A stretch of 64,000 nucleotides of DNA, taken from NCBI RefSeq assembly GCF_023715445.1, contig NZ_JAMBOD010000001.1, forward strand, positions 1,364,001 to 1,428,000, read 5' to 3'. Under the pieces are notes generated by a model that saw only the letters and a list, made by a program, of their open reading frames with translations, did no database searches and was not told where the DNA came from. Position numbers and translations under genes: made by a program. Shown here in pieces: positions 23,255 to 33,433 of this stretch. The stretch comes from Fictibacillus nanhaiensis. Lineage in GTDB: Bacteria > Bacillota > Bacilli > Bacillales > Fictibacillaceae. Numbering within the stretch: position 1 is the stretch's first letter; the number at the start of each line of letters is the position of its first letter.

Positions 23255-24009
23255 CGTACAGCCACCCCCAACTTTTGCAATTCTGACTTTAGCTCTCCGA
23301 TTGAAGTTTCTTTATAATGAAAAATGCTAGCGGCTAAACCCGCATCTGCTTTACCTTCTGTGAACGCATCATAAAAATGATCAGCGTTTCCAGCGCCGCC
23401 TGATGCAATTACAGGAACAGTCACTGCTTCACTGACTGCTTTTGTAAGAGCAAGGTTAAATCCAGACTTTTCTCCGTCCTTGTCCATGCTGGTTAAAAGA
23501 ATTTCTCCAGCACCTCGTTTCACTGCCTCTCGCGCCCACTCAGTGACTTCCCATTGAGTGGGTTTGCGTCCCCCATGCGTATATACACGCCACGATTCAA
23601 GCTCATCATCATATTTAGCATCGATCGCTACCACGATACATTGCGCACCGAAGTAATCTGATCCTTCAGTAATCAATTCGGGTCTTAGTAATGCTGCTGT
23701 ATTTACGGAAACTTTGTCAGCTCCAGCTCTTAAGACTCTTTTCATATCTTCGAGCTTATTAATTCCGCCTCCGACCGTAAAAGGAATAGCGAGTTCTGCG
23801 GCAACACGTTCTACAACTTCAACTATCGTATCCCGGCCTTCGTGGCTGGCAGAAATATCAAGGAAAACAAGCTCATCTGCTCCTTCTTTATCATAAAAAC
23901 GGGCAAGCTCAACAGGATCACCTGCATCTACTAAGTTTAAAAACTGAATGCCTTTTACGACTCGGCCTTCTTTAACATCTAAGCAAGGAATAATTCTTTT
24001 AGTAAGCAT
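23251..24009 (-). CDS. hisF: Imidazole glycerol phosphate synthase, cyclase subunit
   Basis: Uses ammonia from HisH to convert PRFAR into imidazole glycerol phosphate and AICAR. The 252-aa TIM barrel starts [21 protein letters not shown], with the catalytic Asp in IPCLD and the second in [12 protein letters not shown]. Its ATG is immediately before the stop region of hisA, with no intergenic space. Confidence 0.97.
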   Translation of the reverse strand: MLTKRIIPCLDVKEGRVVKGIQFLNLVDAGDPVELARFYDKEGADELVFLDISASHEGRDTIVEVVERVAAELAIPFTVGGGINKLEDMKRVLRAGADKVSVNTAALLRPELITEGSDYFGAQCIVVAIDAKYDDELESWRVYTHGGRKPTQWEVTEWAREAVKRGAGEILLTSMDKDGEKSGFNLALTKAVSEAVTVPVIASGGAGNADHFYDAFTEGKADAGLAASIFHYKETSIGELKSELQKLGVAVR

Positions 24010-24741
24010 TTACTTCACACTTCCTAACGCATCTGAAAGCGTAAATCGGCCAGTATAGAGGGCTTTTCCGATAATAGCACCCGCAATGTTGCGCTCATCC
24101 TTCTTTAATCTCACCAAGTCATCAAGTGAGCTGACACCGCCTGAGGCAATCACTTCTTTTCCTGTGATGAATGCCAGTTCACCGATCGCCTCCACGTTCG
24201 GTCCCTGCAGCATGCCGTCTTTAGAGATATCTGTAAAAATAAATGTTTCAGCACCTTCTTCTACAAGTCTTTTTGCAAGATCAACCGCCCTGATGTGAGA
24301 GGTTTCAAGCCAGCCTTCAGTTGCCACATAGCCATCACGTGCATCAAGTCCAATAGCGATTTTAGATCCGCCGTAACGTTTTAAAGCATCTCGGACAAAC
24401 TCAGGATTAGATACGGCAGCACTTCCTAAAATCACACGGTCAACTCCTGCATCCAAATAAAAAGAAACGTCACCCATTGAACGAATACCGCCGCCGATCT
24501 GAACTTTAGCAGGAAGATCTTTCGCCACCCGTAATACATGATCATGATTCACTTTTTCCCCGTCTTTAGCACCATCGAGATCCACCATATGAATCCATTC
24601 AGCACCTTGATCCGCAAACTGCATAGCCATATCGAACGGTGAGTCGCCGTAAACCGTCTCCTGATTGTAGTCACCTTGCAAAAGTCTTACACATTTTCCG
24701 CCACGCATATCAATCGCAGGATATAGTGTGAATAAACTCAT
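24010..24741 (-). CDS. hisA: ProFAR isomerase
   Basis: Amadori isomerase turning ProFAR into PRFAR. The 243-aa TIM barrel is a sister of His[23 protein letters not shown] carries the catalytic Asp, and [13 protein letters not shown] the second one. The start at 24741 overlaps the end of hisH by 4 bp. Confidence 0.97.
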   Translation of the reverse strand: MSLFTLYPAIDMRGGKCVRLLQGDYNQETVYGDSPFDMAMQFADQGAEWIHMVDLDGAKDGEKVNHDHVLRVAKDLPAKVQIGGGIRSMGDVSFYLDAGVDRVILGSAAVSNPEFVRDALKRYGGSKIAIGLDARDGYVATEGWLETSHIRAVDLAKRLVEEGAETFIFTDISKDGMLQGPNVEAIGELAFITGKEVIASGGVSSLDDLVRLKKDERNIAGAIIGKALYTGRFTLSDALGSVK

Positions 24742-25379
24742 CGTTGTTTTCCCTCCTCAACGAGCTGGCAAAAGTTTTTCAGTATACCCATGCCTGTCTC
24801 TGAACTTTTTTCAGGATGAAACTGTGTACCCATAATATGATTCCGTCCGACAACGGCCGGAACTTCAACATCTTCATAATGTGCGGCGGCAGCTAAAACT
24901 TCTCTGTTGTCTGTTTGAACCACAAATGAATGCACAAAATATACGTAGCCTTCATCCAATCCTATTAATAGTGGTTGTTCTTTTTGTAAAAAATGAAGGT
25001 TGTTCCATCCCATATGAGGCACTTTATACGATTTGCCTTCACCTGTTACACCGCGAAAACGATCGACCTTGCCTGGGAGAAGACCAAGTCCTTCAGTCAA
25101 TCCATTTTCTGTACTTCTTTCAAACAGAAGCTGCATGCCAAGGCATATCCCCATAAGCGGTTTACCGTTCTCTGTCTCTTTTTTTATAAAATCGGCAAGC
25201 CCTGTTCCCTCAAGCTCAGTCATCGCATCTTTAAAAGATCCAACCCCTGGCAGCAATAAGCCATCCGTTTCATGCAGTTCTTCTGGTTTACCAGAAAGGA
25301 TGTACGGCTGTTCGATTCTTTTTAATGCTGAACAGACAGAGTGAAGGTTGCCCATTCCATAATCAATAATTCCGATCAT
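24738..25379 (-). CDS. hisH: Imidazole glycerol phosphate synthase, glutaminase subunit
   Basis: A class I glutamine amidotransferase that passes ammonia to HisF. The 213 aa carry the nucleophile Cys in [14 protein letters not shown], and the His and Glu of the triad in [11 protein letters not shown]. It overlaps hisA by 4 bp and abuts hisB, so the two subunits and the isomerase are coupled. Confidence 0.97.
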   Translation of the reverse strand: MIGIIDYGMGNLHSVCSALKRIEQPYILSGKPEELHETDGLLLPGVGSFKDAMTELEGTGLADFIKKETENGKPLMGICLGMQLLFERSTENGLTEGLGLLPGKVDRFRGVTGEGKSYKVPHMGWNNLHFLQKEQPLLIGLDEGYVYFVHSFVVQTDNREVLAAAAHYEDVEVPAVVGRNHIMGTQFHPEKSSETGMGILKNFCQLVEEGKQR

Positions 25380-25973
25380 CTATAACATTCCTTTCGTTGA
25401 AGGCACTCCTTTAACGCGCGGATCAATCTGTGTGGCTTCATCTAAAGCTTTAGTAAAAGCTTTAAAAACAGCTTCGATCATATGATGCGTATTTGACCCA
25501 TAATGAACAATCACATGAAGGTTCATTCGTGCCTCTAACGCCAGTTTCCAGAAGAATTCATGAACAAGTTCTGTATCAAACGCACCGACTTTTTGGCTAG
25601 GAAACTGTGCACGAAACTCTAAATGCGGACGGTTTGAAAGATCGATAACGACTTGAGCCAATGTTTCATCCATCGGAACAAATGCATTTCCATAACGCTT
25701 AATTCCTCGTTTATCGCCTAAAGCACCTTGTATCGCTTGTCCGAGACAGATACCAACGTCTTCAGTCGTATGATGGTCATCTATTTCCACATCCCCAGCA
25801 GCGTTCACCTTAAGATCAAAATGTCCATGACGTGCGATCGCATCAAGCATGTGGTTTAAAAACGGTACAGGCGTCTGGATATCTGCTTGTCCTTCTCCAT
25901 CGATATCAAGTGATAAAGAGATCTGTGTTTCTTTCGTATTTCGTTCGATCGTATGCTGACGTCTTTTTTCCAT
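25380..25973 (-). CDS. hisB: Imidazoleglycerol-phosphate dehydratase
   Basis: Mn2+-dependent dehydration of imidazole glycerol phosphate. The 197 aa contain the metal-binding repeats [13 protein letters not shown]-like ([18 protein letters not shown]) and [14 protein letters not shown], plus [17 protein letters not shown] near the N-terminus. This is the monofunctional form without a histidinol-phosphatase domain, as usual in Bacillus. It abuts hisH and hisD. Confidence 0.97.
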   Translation of the reverse strand: MEKRRQHTIERNTKETQISLSLDIDGEGQADIQTPVPFLNHMLDAIARHGHFDLKVNAAGDVEIDDHHTTEDVGICLGQAIQGALGDKRGIKRYGNAFVPMDETLAQVVIDLSNRPHLEFRAQFPSQKVGAFDTELVHEFFWKLALEARMNLHVIVHYGSNTHHMIEAVFKAFTKALDEATQIDPRVKGVPSTKGML

Positions 25974-27245
25974 TTATTCGTCCTCCAGTCGGTAATCGAT
26001 CGCCCTTGCATGTGCTTCAAGTCCTTCTAACCGTGCAAACGCAGAGATCTTATGTCCGTTTTCTTTTATGGCTTGCTCGCTATAGCGGATCACGCTGGAT
26101 TTTTTCGTAAAATCATCCACGTTCAAAGGGCTTGAAAAACGTGCTGTCCCGCTGGTCGGAAGTACGTGATTGCTACCTGCAAAATAATCACCAACAGGTT
26201 CAGAGCTGTATTCTCCAAGGAAAATTGCCCCTGCATGTTTGATCTTTCCGAGGAGACTCATCGGATCTTTCGTCATAATTTCTAAATGCTCTGGAGCTAT
26301 TCGGTTGATCACCTCGGCACCTTCAGTTAGTGAATCCACTACATAAATGGCACTATAATCTTTGATAGCTTGTGAGGCAATGTCTTTCCTCGGCAAGTCT
26401 TTAAGCTGGCTTTCTACTTCAGCTGCAACATTTTCTGCAAGATCTTTAGAAGTCGTAACCAAGAAAGCTGCAGAACGAGGATCATGTTCCGCTTGTGACA
26501 ATAGGTCAGCTGCGATATATCGGGCATTTGCGTTTTCATCTGCAAGAACTGCAATTTCACTAGGACCTGCGATCATATCAATATCACAAACTCCGAACAC
26601 TTCACGTTTTGCTAGTGCTACGTAAATGTTACCAGGGCCAACAACCTTATCTATTTTCGGTACGGTTTCTGTTCCATAGGCAAGTGCACCGATCGCTTGA
26701 GCGCCTCCGATTTTAAACATTCGTTTAACGCCTGCGATAGAAGCTGCAGCTAAAACAGCAGCTGGAAGCTTTCCGTCTTTTCCTGGAGGCGATACGAGAA
26801 CGATTTCTTCAACACCAGCAACAGCTGCCGGAATGACACCCATCAATACAGATGAAGGATATGCGGCAGTTCCTCCCGGGACATAAACTCCTACTGAATC
26901 GAGAGGATTTACCTTTTGGCCCAGCATCGTTCCGTCTTCTCTCGTGAAGAACCATGACTGGCGTTTCTGCTTTTCGTGATATTCTCGGATGTTTGCAGCC
27001 GCTTCAGAAATGATATCGATCATCTCTTGATCAAGAGATGCAACGGCCTCATCTATTTCTTCTTTCGTTACTTCAAGGGAATTCAGCGAAACACCATCAA
27101 ATTTTTCCGTGTAGTTTAAAAGTGCTTTGTCACCCTCAAGTTTTACGGTTTGTAAGATTTCTAATACAGCCCTCCGCTGCTGCTCCGTATTTTGTTCAAC
27201 ACTTCTCTCTAGCGTTTTTAATTCAGAAACAGGCTGGATTTTCAC
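25974..27245 (-). CDS. hisD: Histidinol dehydrogenase
   Basis: Zn2+-dependent four-electron oxidation of histidinol to histidine, the last two steps. At 423 aa the length is standard. Visible are [22 protein letters not shown], the signature region [34 protein letters not shown] and [15 protein letters not shown] near the C-terminus. The start overlaps the hisG stop by 4 bp. Confidence 0.97.
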   Translation of the reverse strand: MKIQPVSELKTLERSVEQNTEQQRRAVLEILQTVKLEGDKALLNYTEKFDGVSLNSLEVTKEEIDEAVASLDQEMIDIISEAAANIREYHEKQKRQSWFFTREDGTMLGQKVNPLDSVGVYVPGGTAAYPSSVLMGVIPAAVAGVEEIVLVSPPGKDGKLPAAVLAAASIAGVKRMFKIGGAQAIGALAYGTETVPKIDKVVGPGNIYVALAKREVFGVCDIDMIAGPSEIAVLADENANARYIAADLLSQAEHDPRSAAFLVTTSKDLAENVAAEVESQLKDLPRKDIASQAIKDYSAIYVVDSLTEGAEVINRIAPEHLEIMTKDPMSLLGKIKHAGAIFLGEYSSEPVGDYFAGSNHVLPTSGTARFSSPLNVDDFTKKSSVIRYSEQAIKENGHKISAFARLEGLEAHARAIDYRLEDE

Positions 27246-27886
27246 TGGTTCCCCTCCTTACTTTCAACGAGTGTTCGCATGCGTTCAACCAGTTCGTTGA
27301 TTCTAGCTGCATGAAGTCTGTAGCTGGCAGGGTTTACGATAAGTCTTGATGTAATGTCTGCAATTTTTTCAAGCTCGATAAGTCCGTTTTCTTTTAACGT
27401 TCGTCCTGTTGAAACAATATCTACGATGCGGTCTGCTAAGCCGATTAACGGGGCAAGCTCAATGGATCCGTTAAGCTTAATCACTTCCACTTGCTGACCT
27501 TGTTCACGAAAATAATGAGAAGCAACGTTCGGATATTTTGAAGCAATTTTTGGTGCAACTTTTTGATAGTTGCCGCCCGGAAGCCCTGCAACTGCTAAAT
27601 AGCAGGCTGAAATCTTCAGATCTAGCACCTCGTAAACATCACGTTCTTCTTCAAGCATGACGTCTTTACCTGCAATTCCGATATCCGCTACACCGTGCTC
27701 CACATATGTTGGAACATCCATCGGTTTTGCCAGAATAAATCGCAGCCCGGCTTCGGGTGCGTCGATGATCAATTTTCGAGAATCTTCAAATTCAGGAGGC
27801 AGCGGGTAACCAGCTTGTCTTAACAGGTCGACCGCTTCTTCAAAGATTCTTCCTTTAGGCATTGCCATCGTTAAAACCGTATTCAT
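27242..27886 (-). CDS. hisG: ATP phosphoribosyltransferase, short form
   Basis: First committed step: ATP plus PRPP gives phosphoribosyl-ATP. The 214 aa are the short form, which lacks the C-terminal regulatory domain and therefore needs HisZ, encoded directly upstream. Motifs are [34 protein letters not shown] and the PRPP site [14 protein letters not shown]. The start overlaps the last base of the hisZ frame. Confidence 0.97.
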   Translation of the reverse strand: MNTVLTMAMPKGRIFEEAVDLLRQAGYPLPPEFEDSRKLIIDAPEAGLRFILAKPMDVPTYVEHGVADIGIAGKDVMLEEERDVYEVLDLKISACYLAVAGLPGGNYQKVAPKIASKYPNVASHYFREQGQQVEVIKLNGSIELAPLIGLADRIVDIVSTGRTLKENGLIELEKIADITSRLIVNPASYRLHAARINELVERMRTLVESKEGNQ

Positions 27887-29076
27887 TACAAGTCCTCTCC
27901 TTGCTGACTTCCGATCAAATAATGAATTTCATCGAAACGTTTGCTGAACTCATCGACATTTTTTACACCGGAAAGGTCTTGCATGACGACATGACCGCCT
28001 TCTGACCGTTTAGCTCTTGCCCATTGCAGCGCTTCTTTTCTTCGCTCCGGTGTAAATAAAATGCATTGTTTTTTAATAGAGTCATTCTTACTGCCCAGTG
28101 CTTCTATAAAATAATCCATTCGAATCGCAAAACCGATTGCTGGCGCTTTTCGGTCAAATCTACTCAAAAGATCATCGTATCTGCCACCGCTTGCAATCGG
28201 TGCACCGATACCTGCTGCATAGCCCTCAAATACTATTCCTGTGTAATAGCTCATATGGCTGAACAAAGTAAAATCAAAAACAATATTTTGTGCTGCATCA
28301 TACTCTTTCAGCAGCTCGTATACATTTATTAATTCCTCTAAAACTTGCTGCCCCTTCGCGTTTGGAGCCAATGCTGATGCTTTGTTCAGAACGTCGATTC
28401 CACCTCTTAGGTCCAACAGTTTTAATAAGCGCTGTGTATCAATTGAAGATAAGGGAAGCTCCTTTACATGAGACGTGTAGCCCACATAATTTTTTTCGTT
28501 CAGATAACGGAGAAGCTCACTAGCACGGTTATCGTTTCCTAAAATATCAGCTAACAGTTCCTGAACAAAACCGATATGACCAACAGCTATTGTAAAAGCA
28601 TTGATTCCGCTCTTTTTTATCACATCGGTCATTAAAGCAAGTGCCTCAGCTTCTGCACTTGATGTTCCTTCACCGATTAATTCGATACCAACTTGTTCGA
28701 ATTCTGCCGGTCTTCCTCCTTCACGCTGCTGCGCACGAAAAACCGGAGAGCTGTATGCAAGGCGAAGCGGATAAGCGACATTTTTCATGCTTGATGAAAC
28801 AACTCGTGCAATCGGTGCCGTCATATCCGGTCTGAGTACTAGCGTATTCCCTTCCATATCAAGAAGTTTAAACAATTGCTGATCCAGAATGGCCGAGGCT
28901 TCGCCAACTGTATCATGGTACTCCAGTGTAGGTGTCTGAATGAATTGATAGCCCCAAGACTCCATCTCTTTTTTTATTGTATTTTTGATATCTTCATTTT
29001 TTTGATAAAAAGCAGGAAGTGTATCCCTCATGCCTGCAGGCTTTTCAAATACAAACGGTTTAGACATTTCCTTCAT
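27886..29076 (-). CDS. hisZ: ATP phosphoribosyltransferase regulatory subunit
   Basis: A 396-aa paralogue of histidyl-tRNA synthetase that lost aminoacylation and forms a complex with short HisG, giving histidine feedback control. Class II synthetase motif 2 ([22 protein letters not shown]) and [11 protein letters not shown] are visible. First gene of the operon; the start at 29076 follows AAAGGATG. The promoter and a possible operator are listed separately. Confidence 0.95.
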   Translation of the reverse strand: MKEMSKPFVFEKPAGMRDTLPAFYQKNEDIKNTIKKEMESWGYQFIQTPTLEYHDTVGEASAILDQQLFKLLDMEGNTLVLRPDMTAPIARVVSSSMKNVAYPLRLAYSSPVFRAQQREGGRPAEFEQVGIELIGEGTSSAEAEALALMTDVIKKSGINAFTIAVGHIGFVQELLADILGNDNRASELLRYLNEKNYVGYTSHVKELPLSSIDTQRLLKLLDLRGGIDVLNKASALAPNAKGQQVLEELINVYELLKEYDAAQNIVFDFTLFSHMSYYTGIVFEGYAAGIGAPIASGGRYDDLLSRFDRKAPAIGFAIRMDYFIEALGSKNDSIKKQCILFTPERRKEALQWARAKRSEGGHVVMQDLSGVKNVDEFSKRFDEIHYLIGSQQGEDL

Positions 29077-29114
29077 CCTTTATATGTGAAGTGAATTTTT
29101 ATAATCAAAACGCT

Positions 29115-29126
29115 TTAGTTCGCTAA
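29115..29126 (-). promoter_or_regulatory. Possible operator of the his operon
   Basis: TTAGCGAACTAA is a dyad (TTAG-N4-CTAA) 23-34 bp downstream of the predicted transcription start, a position suited to a repressor. A TrpR-family protein (YerC/HisR) has been proposed by comparative genomics to control his genes in Bacillales; assigning the site to it is my inference. Confidence 0.4.
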
Positions 29127-29155
29127 TGTACTACCATGATAAAGATTTAGTTGTA

Positions 29156-29184
29156 AGTGTACACGTACCCACCACACATGTCAA
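29156..29184 (-). promoter_or_regulatory. SigA promoter of the his operon
   Basis: Minus-strand TTGACA (29179-29184), 17-bp spacer, TACACT (29156-29161). No T-box or histidine-rich leader peptide follows. Confidence 0.8.
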
Positions 29185-29276
29185 CCGATACAATGAAAAA
29201 TCTTGTAGTTAAGAAAATAGATTTCAGGGAATAGTATGTAAAAATAAATACATAGATATGAAAGGATGGATGCATC

Positions 29277-30332
29277 TTGTTTAATCGCATCTTTTTTCTC
29301 GCTATCATAATCGGTGTCCCGCTTTCTGTTTTCGGCAGCATGCAGCACTGGCCGGCCGTTATTCTTTTTGTCATATACTGCGCCACCATAGTTGCACTCG
29401 CAGGTTATATGGGACGCGCGACTGAAAGCTTGGCAATCGTTGCAGGACCAAGGATCGGCGGACTGTTAAATGCTACATTCGGAAATGCTGTTGAACTCAT
29501 CATTTCTATTTTTGCCTTAAAAGCTGGTCTCATAAGTGTAGTATTAGCCTCATTGACCGGTTCAGTACTCGGAAACCTCTTACTCGTAGGCGGTCTTTCT
29601 TTTTTTGTAGGGGGATTAAAGTTTAAACAGCAAAAGTTCAATGTTTACGATGCCCGGCATAACGCTGGATTGCTCATTTTCGGCGTTGTTGTTGCTTTTG
29701 TTTTCCCTGAGGTATTTTCCTATAAACTGGACGATGCCGATTCACTCACACTAAGTGTTTGGGTTTCTGTCATCATGATTATTTTATATATCGCCGCATT
29801 GTTGTTTAAGCTCGTAACACATAGAGGCGTATATCAATCAGAACACGAAGAGGTACATGAACATGAAACAGCTGAATGGAGCAAGATGAAAGCACTTATT
29901 ATTCTTGCCCTATCTACAGTGGCCGTAGCTTATGTTTCTGAAAAATTGGTTCATACATTTGAAGAGGTTGGAGAAACACTGGGCTGGAGTGAAGTTTTCA
30001 TCGGTGTAATCATTGTTGCGATCGTCGGTAATGCCGCAGAACACGCATCTGCGATTATTATGGCTTATAAGAACAAGATGAACGTAGCTGTTGAGATCGC
30101 GATCGGATCTACCTTGCAGATTGCCATGTTCGTTGCTCCAGTGCTCGTTTTGATCTCTCTTTTCTTTGAGAAATCGATGGCGCTCGTGTTCACACTTCCA
30201 GAACTTGTTGCAATGGTCCTCGCAGTATTCTTGACCATCTCCTTAACCAATGACGGTGACACGAACTGGTTCGAGGGTCTAACACTATTAGCAGCCTATC
30301 TCATCATGGGTGTTGGGTTTTATCTCCTATAA
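29277..30332 (+). CDS. cax: Ca2+/H+ antiporter (CaCA family)
   Basis: A 351-aa membrane exchanger with about 11 helices in two inverted halves, each with its own ion-binding motif: GGLLNATFGNAVELIISIFALK and VGNAAEHASAIIMAYKNKMNVAVEIAIGSTLQIA. An acidic loop (HEEVHEHETAEW) separates the halves. It closely resembles B. subtilis YfkE (ChaA). The start is TTG at 29277, since no in-frame ATG gives the family N-terminus MFNRIFF; AAAGGATGG precedes it. Divergent from hisZ and ended by a strong terminator. Confidence 0.92.
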   Translation: MFNRIFFLAIIIGVPLSVFGSMQHWPAVILFVIYCATIVALAGYMGRATESLAIVAGPRIGGLLNATFGNAVELIISIFALKAGLISVVLASLTGSVLGNLLLVGGLSFFVGGLKFKQQKFNVYDARHNAGLLIFGVVVAFVFPEVFSYKLDDADSLTLSVWVSVIMIILYIAALLFKLVTHRGVYQSEHEEVHEHETAEWSKMKALIILALSTVAVAYVSEKLVHTFEEVGETLGWSEVFIGVIIVAIVGNAAEHASAIIMAYKNKMNVAVEIAIGSTLQIAMFVAPVLVLISLFFEKSMALVFTLPELVAMVLAVFLTISLTNDGDTNWFEGLTLLAAYLIMGVGFYLL

Positions 30333-30348
30333 AGATAAAGGGAAAGAT

Positions 30349-30379
30349 GGTGAAGGATTTAGTCCTTCGCCTTTTTTTT
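30349..30379 (+). terminator. Terminator of cax
   Basis: GGTGAAGGA-TTTAG-TCCTTCGCC followed by eight T residues, 16 bp after the stop. Confidence 0.9.
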
Positions 30380-30444
30380 GTATTCTAAAAAAGGTATGCG
30401 GTGGTCCTGAGAATGAGTGGTTTTGTCGAAAATCGTTTATATTT

Positions 30445-30530
30445 AAAATAACGTGGGATTTTGGTCACTTAACGTGGGATTATTTGAAATAACGTGGGTA
30501 TTTTGAAATGAATGTGGGATGAATTATTTC
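30445..30530 (+). repeat. Tandem array C: AACGTGGGAT every 20-21 bp, four units
   Basis: Cores begin at 30450, 30471, 30491 and 30511 (last unit AATGTGGGAT). The motif is the reverse complement of array D on the other side of the next gene. The 220 bp between this array and the gene at 30755 hold only an isolated AAGGAGGACG with no reading frame. Confidence 0.8.
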
Positions 30531-30754
30531 TTAACAAGGATTGTTCATTTAAAGAGGACAAAAAAGGAATACGTATAGATAAGGAGGACGTCTCGATCTA
30601 TAATCCACTCTGCTTTGCATAAAAATCTCAAAAACAATAACATCTAGCAATCCATTTAATCGAATTTCAGCCTCTCACATTTACTTTATTGGAATAAATA
30701 AGATGAAATTCTGATAAAGTTAGTATAAAGGACAAGTTTAGGGCGGGTGTGATA

Positions 30755-31777
30755 ATGAAGAATTATTTATCGATCGGGTCTTTTTCAATAAAGATGGTGT
30801 GGCTTGCTATTTTGGGTGCTGCTTTGATCGCTTATGGATTACTTACGTTTAAATTAAGAAAAGAACCAGACAAAAAACAACTGCTCGATGGTTTAAGTAA
30901 CTCGGCTATACTTTGCTGGTTTGTCTGGAAAATCAGCTATCTTTTCTTACATCCGGTCCTCACTTATAAACAGCCGTTTAATCTTATATATTTTAACGGC
31001 GGTGAAACAGGTGTTGTTCTCGGAATCATCACTGCCGTTCTATATTTATTATGGTCAGCGGGAAAAAGGGAAATTGACAGAAGCCGTATTTTTTATAGCG
31101 GCATATTAGGTCTTACTATCTTTTTCGCTGTCTATTATGGAGCTCATTTTGCATCCGATACTGTGGCAGCAGATGGCTTAATTGCTTTATTTTTTACGAT
31201 TCTAGCATTTTATCTTTATACGTATGGGTCTTTTCAGCTCAAAAAAACCGTTCTTTCTATGCTCGTGACTGCCCTTTTCTTTTCGGTAATTAACAATACT
31301 CCTCTTAGTGGCAAAAAAGAAGATGCAACCGCCGTTGAAACCGTTGCTACCGGTATAAAGCCGGGAAACAAAGCTCCTGATTTTGAACTTAAAACGATCG
31401 ATGGTGAAACAATACGCCTTTCTGATTTAAAAGGCAAGGTCGTGTTTGTAAACCTCTGGGCAACATGGTGCCCTCCATGCCGTGCAGAAATGCCTGAGAT
31501 GGTAAGGTATTATAATGAACATTCATCCGAAAAGATTGAAATCCTTGCCGTGAACTTAACGGATAGTGATTCTGAAAAAGAAGTGAGGCAGTTTGCTGAC
31601 GATTATAAACTCAATTTTCCTGTTCTGCTGGATCCAGAAGGAAAAGTCGGGGATATGTACAAGACCGTTTCTATCCCTACAACTTTTATAGTAGATAAAA
31701 AAGGAGTCATTCGCGAAAAACATATCGGACCGATGAGTTATGAGATGATGGACGAATTCGTGAAGGCTGCACATTAA
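30755..31777 (+). CDS. Membrane protein with C-terminal TlpA/ResA-type thioredoxin domain
   Basis: 340 aa in two parts. Residues 1-190 hold about six membrane helices; the segment around LIYFNGGETGVVLGI recalls the Lgt fold (compare [14 protein letters not shown] of lgt in this window) but lacks the Lgt catalytic His and the RWGNF motif. Residues 200-340 form an extracytoplasmic thiol-disulfide oxidoreductase: APDFELKTIDGETIRLSDLKGK, active site WATWCPPCRAEMPEM, cis-Pro in SIPTTFIVD. It could reduce disulfides in apocytochromes or envelope proteins. I take the ATG at 30755, since GGGCGGG is 7 bp upstream; a GTG at 30749 is possible. Confidence 0.85.
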   Translation: MKNYLSIGSFSIKMVWLAILGAALIAYGLLTFKLRKEPDKKQLLDGLSNSAILCWFVWKISYLFLHPVLTYKQPFNLIYFNGGETGVVLGIITAVLYLLWSAGKREIDRSRIFYSGILGLTIFFAVYYGAHFASDTVAADGLIALFFTILAFYLYTYGSFQLKKTVLSMLVTALFFSVINNTPLSGKKEDATAVETVATGIKPGNKAPDFELKTIDGETIRLSDLKGKVVFVNLWATWCPPCRAEMPEMVRYYNEHSSEKIEILAVNLTDSDSEKEVRQFADDYKLNFPVLLDPEGKVGDMYKTVSIPTTFIVDKKGVIREKHIGPMSYEMMDEFVKAAH

Positions 31778-31837
31778 AAATAGATCCAATATGGTGCGTT
31801 TTTTTAAAAAAACGATTTGATATTTGTAAGAAAAAAT

Positions 31838-31886
31838 AAAAAAGCTGGTTTTCAACCCTTTTGAAGGTGTTAGAACCAGCTTTTTG
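31838..31886 (+). terminator. Terminator, symmetric
   Basis: AAAAAGCTGGTT and AACCAGCTTTTT pair across a 23-nt loop, with A- and T-runs outside. Confidence 0.85.
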
Positions 31887-31907
31887 TTATAAGGAAGAAC
31901 TTATTTC

Positions 31908-31990
31908 TATATAATCCCACGGTAAACGAGATTAATTCCACGGTTAATGCCATTAATCCCACGTTAATCGGAAAATAACCACGAGTCGAC
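31908..31990 (-). repeat. Tandem array D: AATCCCACG every 21 bp, four units
   Basis: Cores at 31913, 31934, 31955 and about 31976 (variants AATTCCACG and AATAACCACG). The reverse complement ATTAACGTGGGATT is the unit of array C, so the same repeat flanks the thioredoxin-fusion gene in opposite orientations. Confidence 0.8.
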
Positions 31991-32034
31991 AATTCAAGAC
32001 AAATCCGACTTGCCCTTGGCATCAAACCGTCGAC

Positions 32035-32577
32035 TTAAACCTTCTCAAACAAATATAGCTTCGCATTCTCCGGGCGTCCGAGTTTCGGCCCTGTAAAACC
32101 GCGCCGAATGAGTTCTTTTCGCATAAACATCATGAGTGCACCATGGCTTACAACTAAAGCGTTCTCCTCATTCTCCTCCAAAATACGGTCAATGATTTTA
32201 GAAACGCGCATCTCCACATCTGTTCTTCGCTCTAACTGAGATTTATGATTAAAGAACCATGCAGTCCGGATACAGAGCGGATAAAGAATCATTGGGATCT
32301 TGATATTTCGTTTAAAGAACGGGTACACAGGAATCTCCCGAAGATCTTCTGTTTTGATGAGTTCGCCTTGATAAATTTTTTCTGCCGTATAAGCCGCTCT
32401 TCTAACTGTACTTACATAACACTTCTGCCAGTCCTCTCCGCCAAGATCAACTTCTGTTTCTTCCACATCAGATTCTTCATATTCTTTCATCCATTGATCA
32501 AATTCTGTAGGGGTAATCCATTTTGCGGTAGGATAACCCCGGGTTACTTTAAAGTGCCTGACCAAACCTATTTTCAT
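32035..32577 (-). CDS. Histidine phosphatase family protein
   Basis: About 180 aa of the phosphoglycerate-mutase-like phosphatase superfamily. The phospho-accepting His is in GLVRHFKVT (family RHG; here RHF), the second Arg/His region in CYVSTVRRAAYTAEKI, and the second catalytic His in ENALVVSHGALMMFMRKEL. The RHG-to-RHF change suggests a divergent subfamily. Substrate unknown. I start at ATG 32577; a GTG at 32589 would add four residues overlapping the ribosome site GGGTGGG. Confidence 0.75.
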   Translation of the reverse strand: MKIGLVRHFKVTRGYPTAKWITPTEFDQWMKEYEESDVEETEVDLGGEDWQKCYVSTVRRAAYTAEKIYQGELIKTEDLREIPVYPFFKRNIKIPMILYPLCIRTAWFFNHKSQLERRTDVEMRVSKIIDRILEENEENALVVSHGALMMFMRKELIRRGFTGPKLGRPENAKLYLFEKV

Positions 32578-32601
32578 TTTCCCACCCACTGCTTTCTTTT
32601 T

Positions 32602-32926
32602 CTAATTTTCGTTGTTCTCAGCTATTTCTTTTAGTGCTTTAGCTCGTCTTACAATAAAATCAGTCATATATTTTTCTAAAAAGAGACGGTCAGCTAATCT
32701 TCCAATCATACCAAATGGTGATTTGTAATCGAATTGGTCTGTCATCACAGTCCCCTCACCCATTATCTCAAACGTATGGTATGTCTAAAAGAATGAACGT
32801 AACGCCGCCTACCGCTCTTTCATTCGTATGGGAAGTGGTATCTGTATGTACATCTACATTTCTAGCAAGATCAAAACAAACCTCAAGAGGCGCTTTTATA
32901 TATTCCTGATGCTTAATGACCGGCAT
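32602..32926 (-). pseudogene. Broken SRPBCC (START-like) domain gene
   Basis: The N-terminal part reads MPVIKHQEYIKAPLEVCFDL, then ARNVDVHTDTTSHTNERAVGG, and stops at a TGA after IPYV. After a frameshift the same strand continues HTFEIMGEGTVMTDQFDYKSPF, then GMIGRLADRLFLEKYMTDFIV and a stop at 32602. These are the two ends of one SRPBCC cell-division-inhibitor-like protein (about 150 aa); roughly 40-50 codons from the middle are missing. The damage is therefore an internal deletion plus frame loss. Too short per frame for a normal gene call. Confidence 0.8.
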
Positions 32927-32954
32927 TGTAATCTCTCACTTTCAAACGATTCAA

Positions 32955-32985
32955 AAACAACACCCCACTAGGTGAGGTGCTGCTC
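32955..32985 (-). terminator. Terminator of the 33.0-kb gene
   Basis: Read leftwards, CACCTCAC-CTA-GTGGGGTG followed by TTGTTTTTG. Confidence 0.75.
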
Positions 32986-32996
32986 ATTTTATACTT

Positions 32997-33305
32997 TTAA
33001 CTATTCCACGCGTAAAAAGAAATTCCTTCACTCATATGATCTTTGAAAAATGCGATGAGGTCAGGAAGTGTAAAGTAATTTCGATAATCCTCATTTACTC
33101 CGAAAACATCTTTTACATATACGATTCCAAGTTGATCCTTTTCTTCAAATAAGATTAGCCCATAACCGTCTTTCATTGTAAAAATGACCGGACAGCCAAG
33201 CTTTAAGCTATACGTGAACTGCTCCCGAGTTTCAATTGGTATTAATGACTCCTGCGTATAAATCGGTCCTAAAAACCACTGCTTCACTTTATCTTTTATA
33301 CCCAT
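32997..33305 (-). CDS. Conserved small cytoplasmic protein, function unknown
   Basis: 102 aa with an alternating strand pattern (YSLKLGCPVIFTMKDGYGLILFEE, LGIVYVKDVFGVNE) and no membrane segment or catalytic motif that I recognise. The start is set at 33305 (MGIKDKVKQW), because GTGGGGTG is 6 bp upstream; the ATG at 33314 is too close to it. It has its own terminator and lies head-on to nothing obvious; function not predicted. Confidence 0.6.
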   Translation of the reverse strand: MGIKDKVKQWFLGPIYTQESLIPIETREQFTYSLKLGCPVIFTMKDGYGLILFEEKDQLGIVYVKDVFGVNEDYRNYFTLPDLIAFFKDHMSEGISFYAWNS

Positions 33306-33433
33306 GTCATTCACCCCACTTATTTCATCATATGCGGGTGTTGATGAATGTTACATTCTGTTTAGTCCAGTAAATTTTTCTCTAGAATAATTTTATGTAG
33401 TCCTTTTTTACAAAAAAATGTGTTAAAAAGAAG

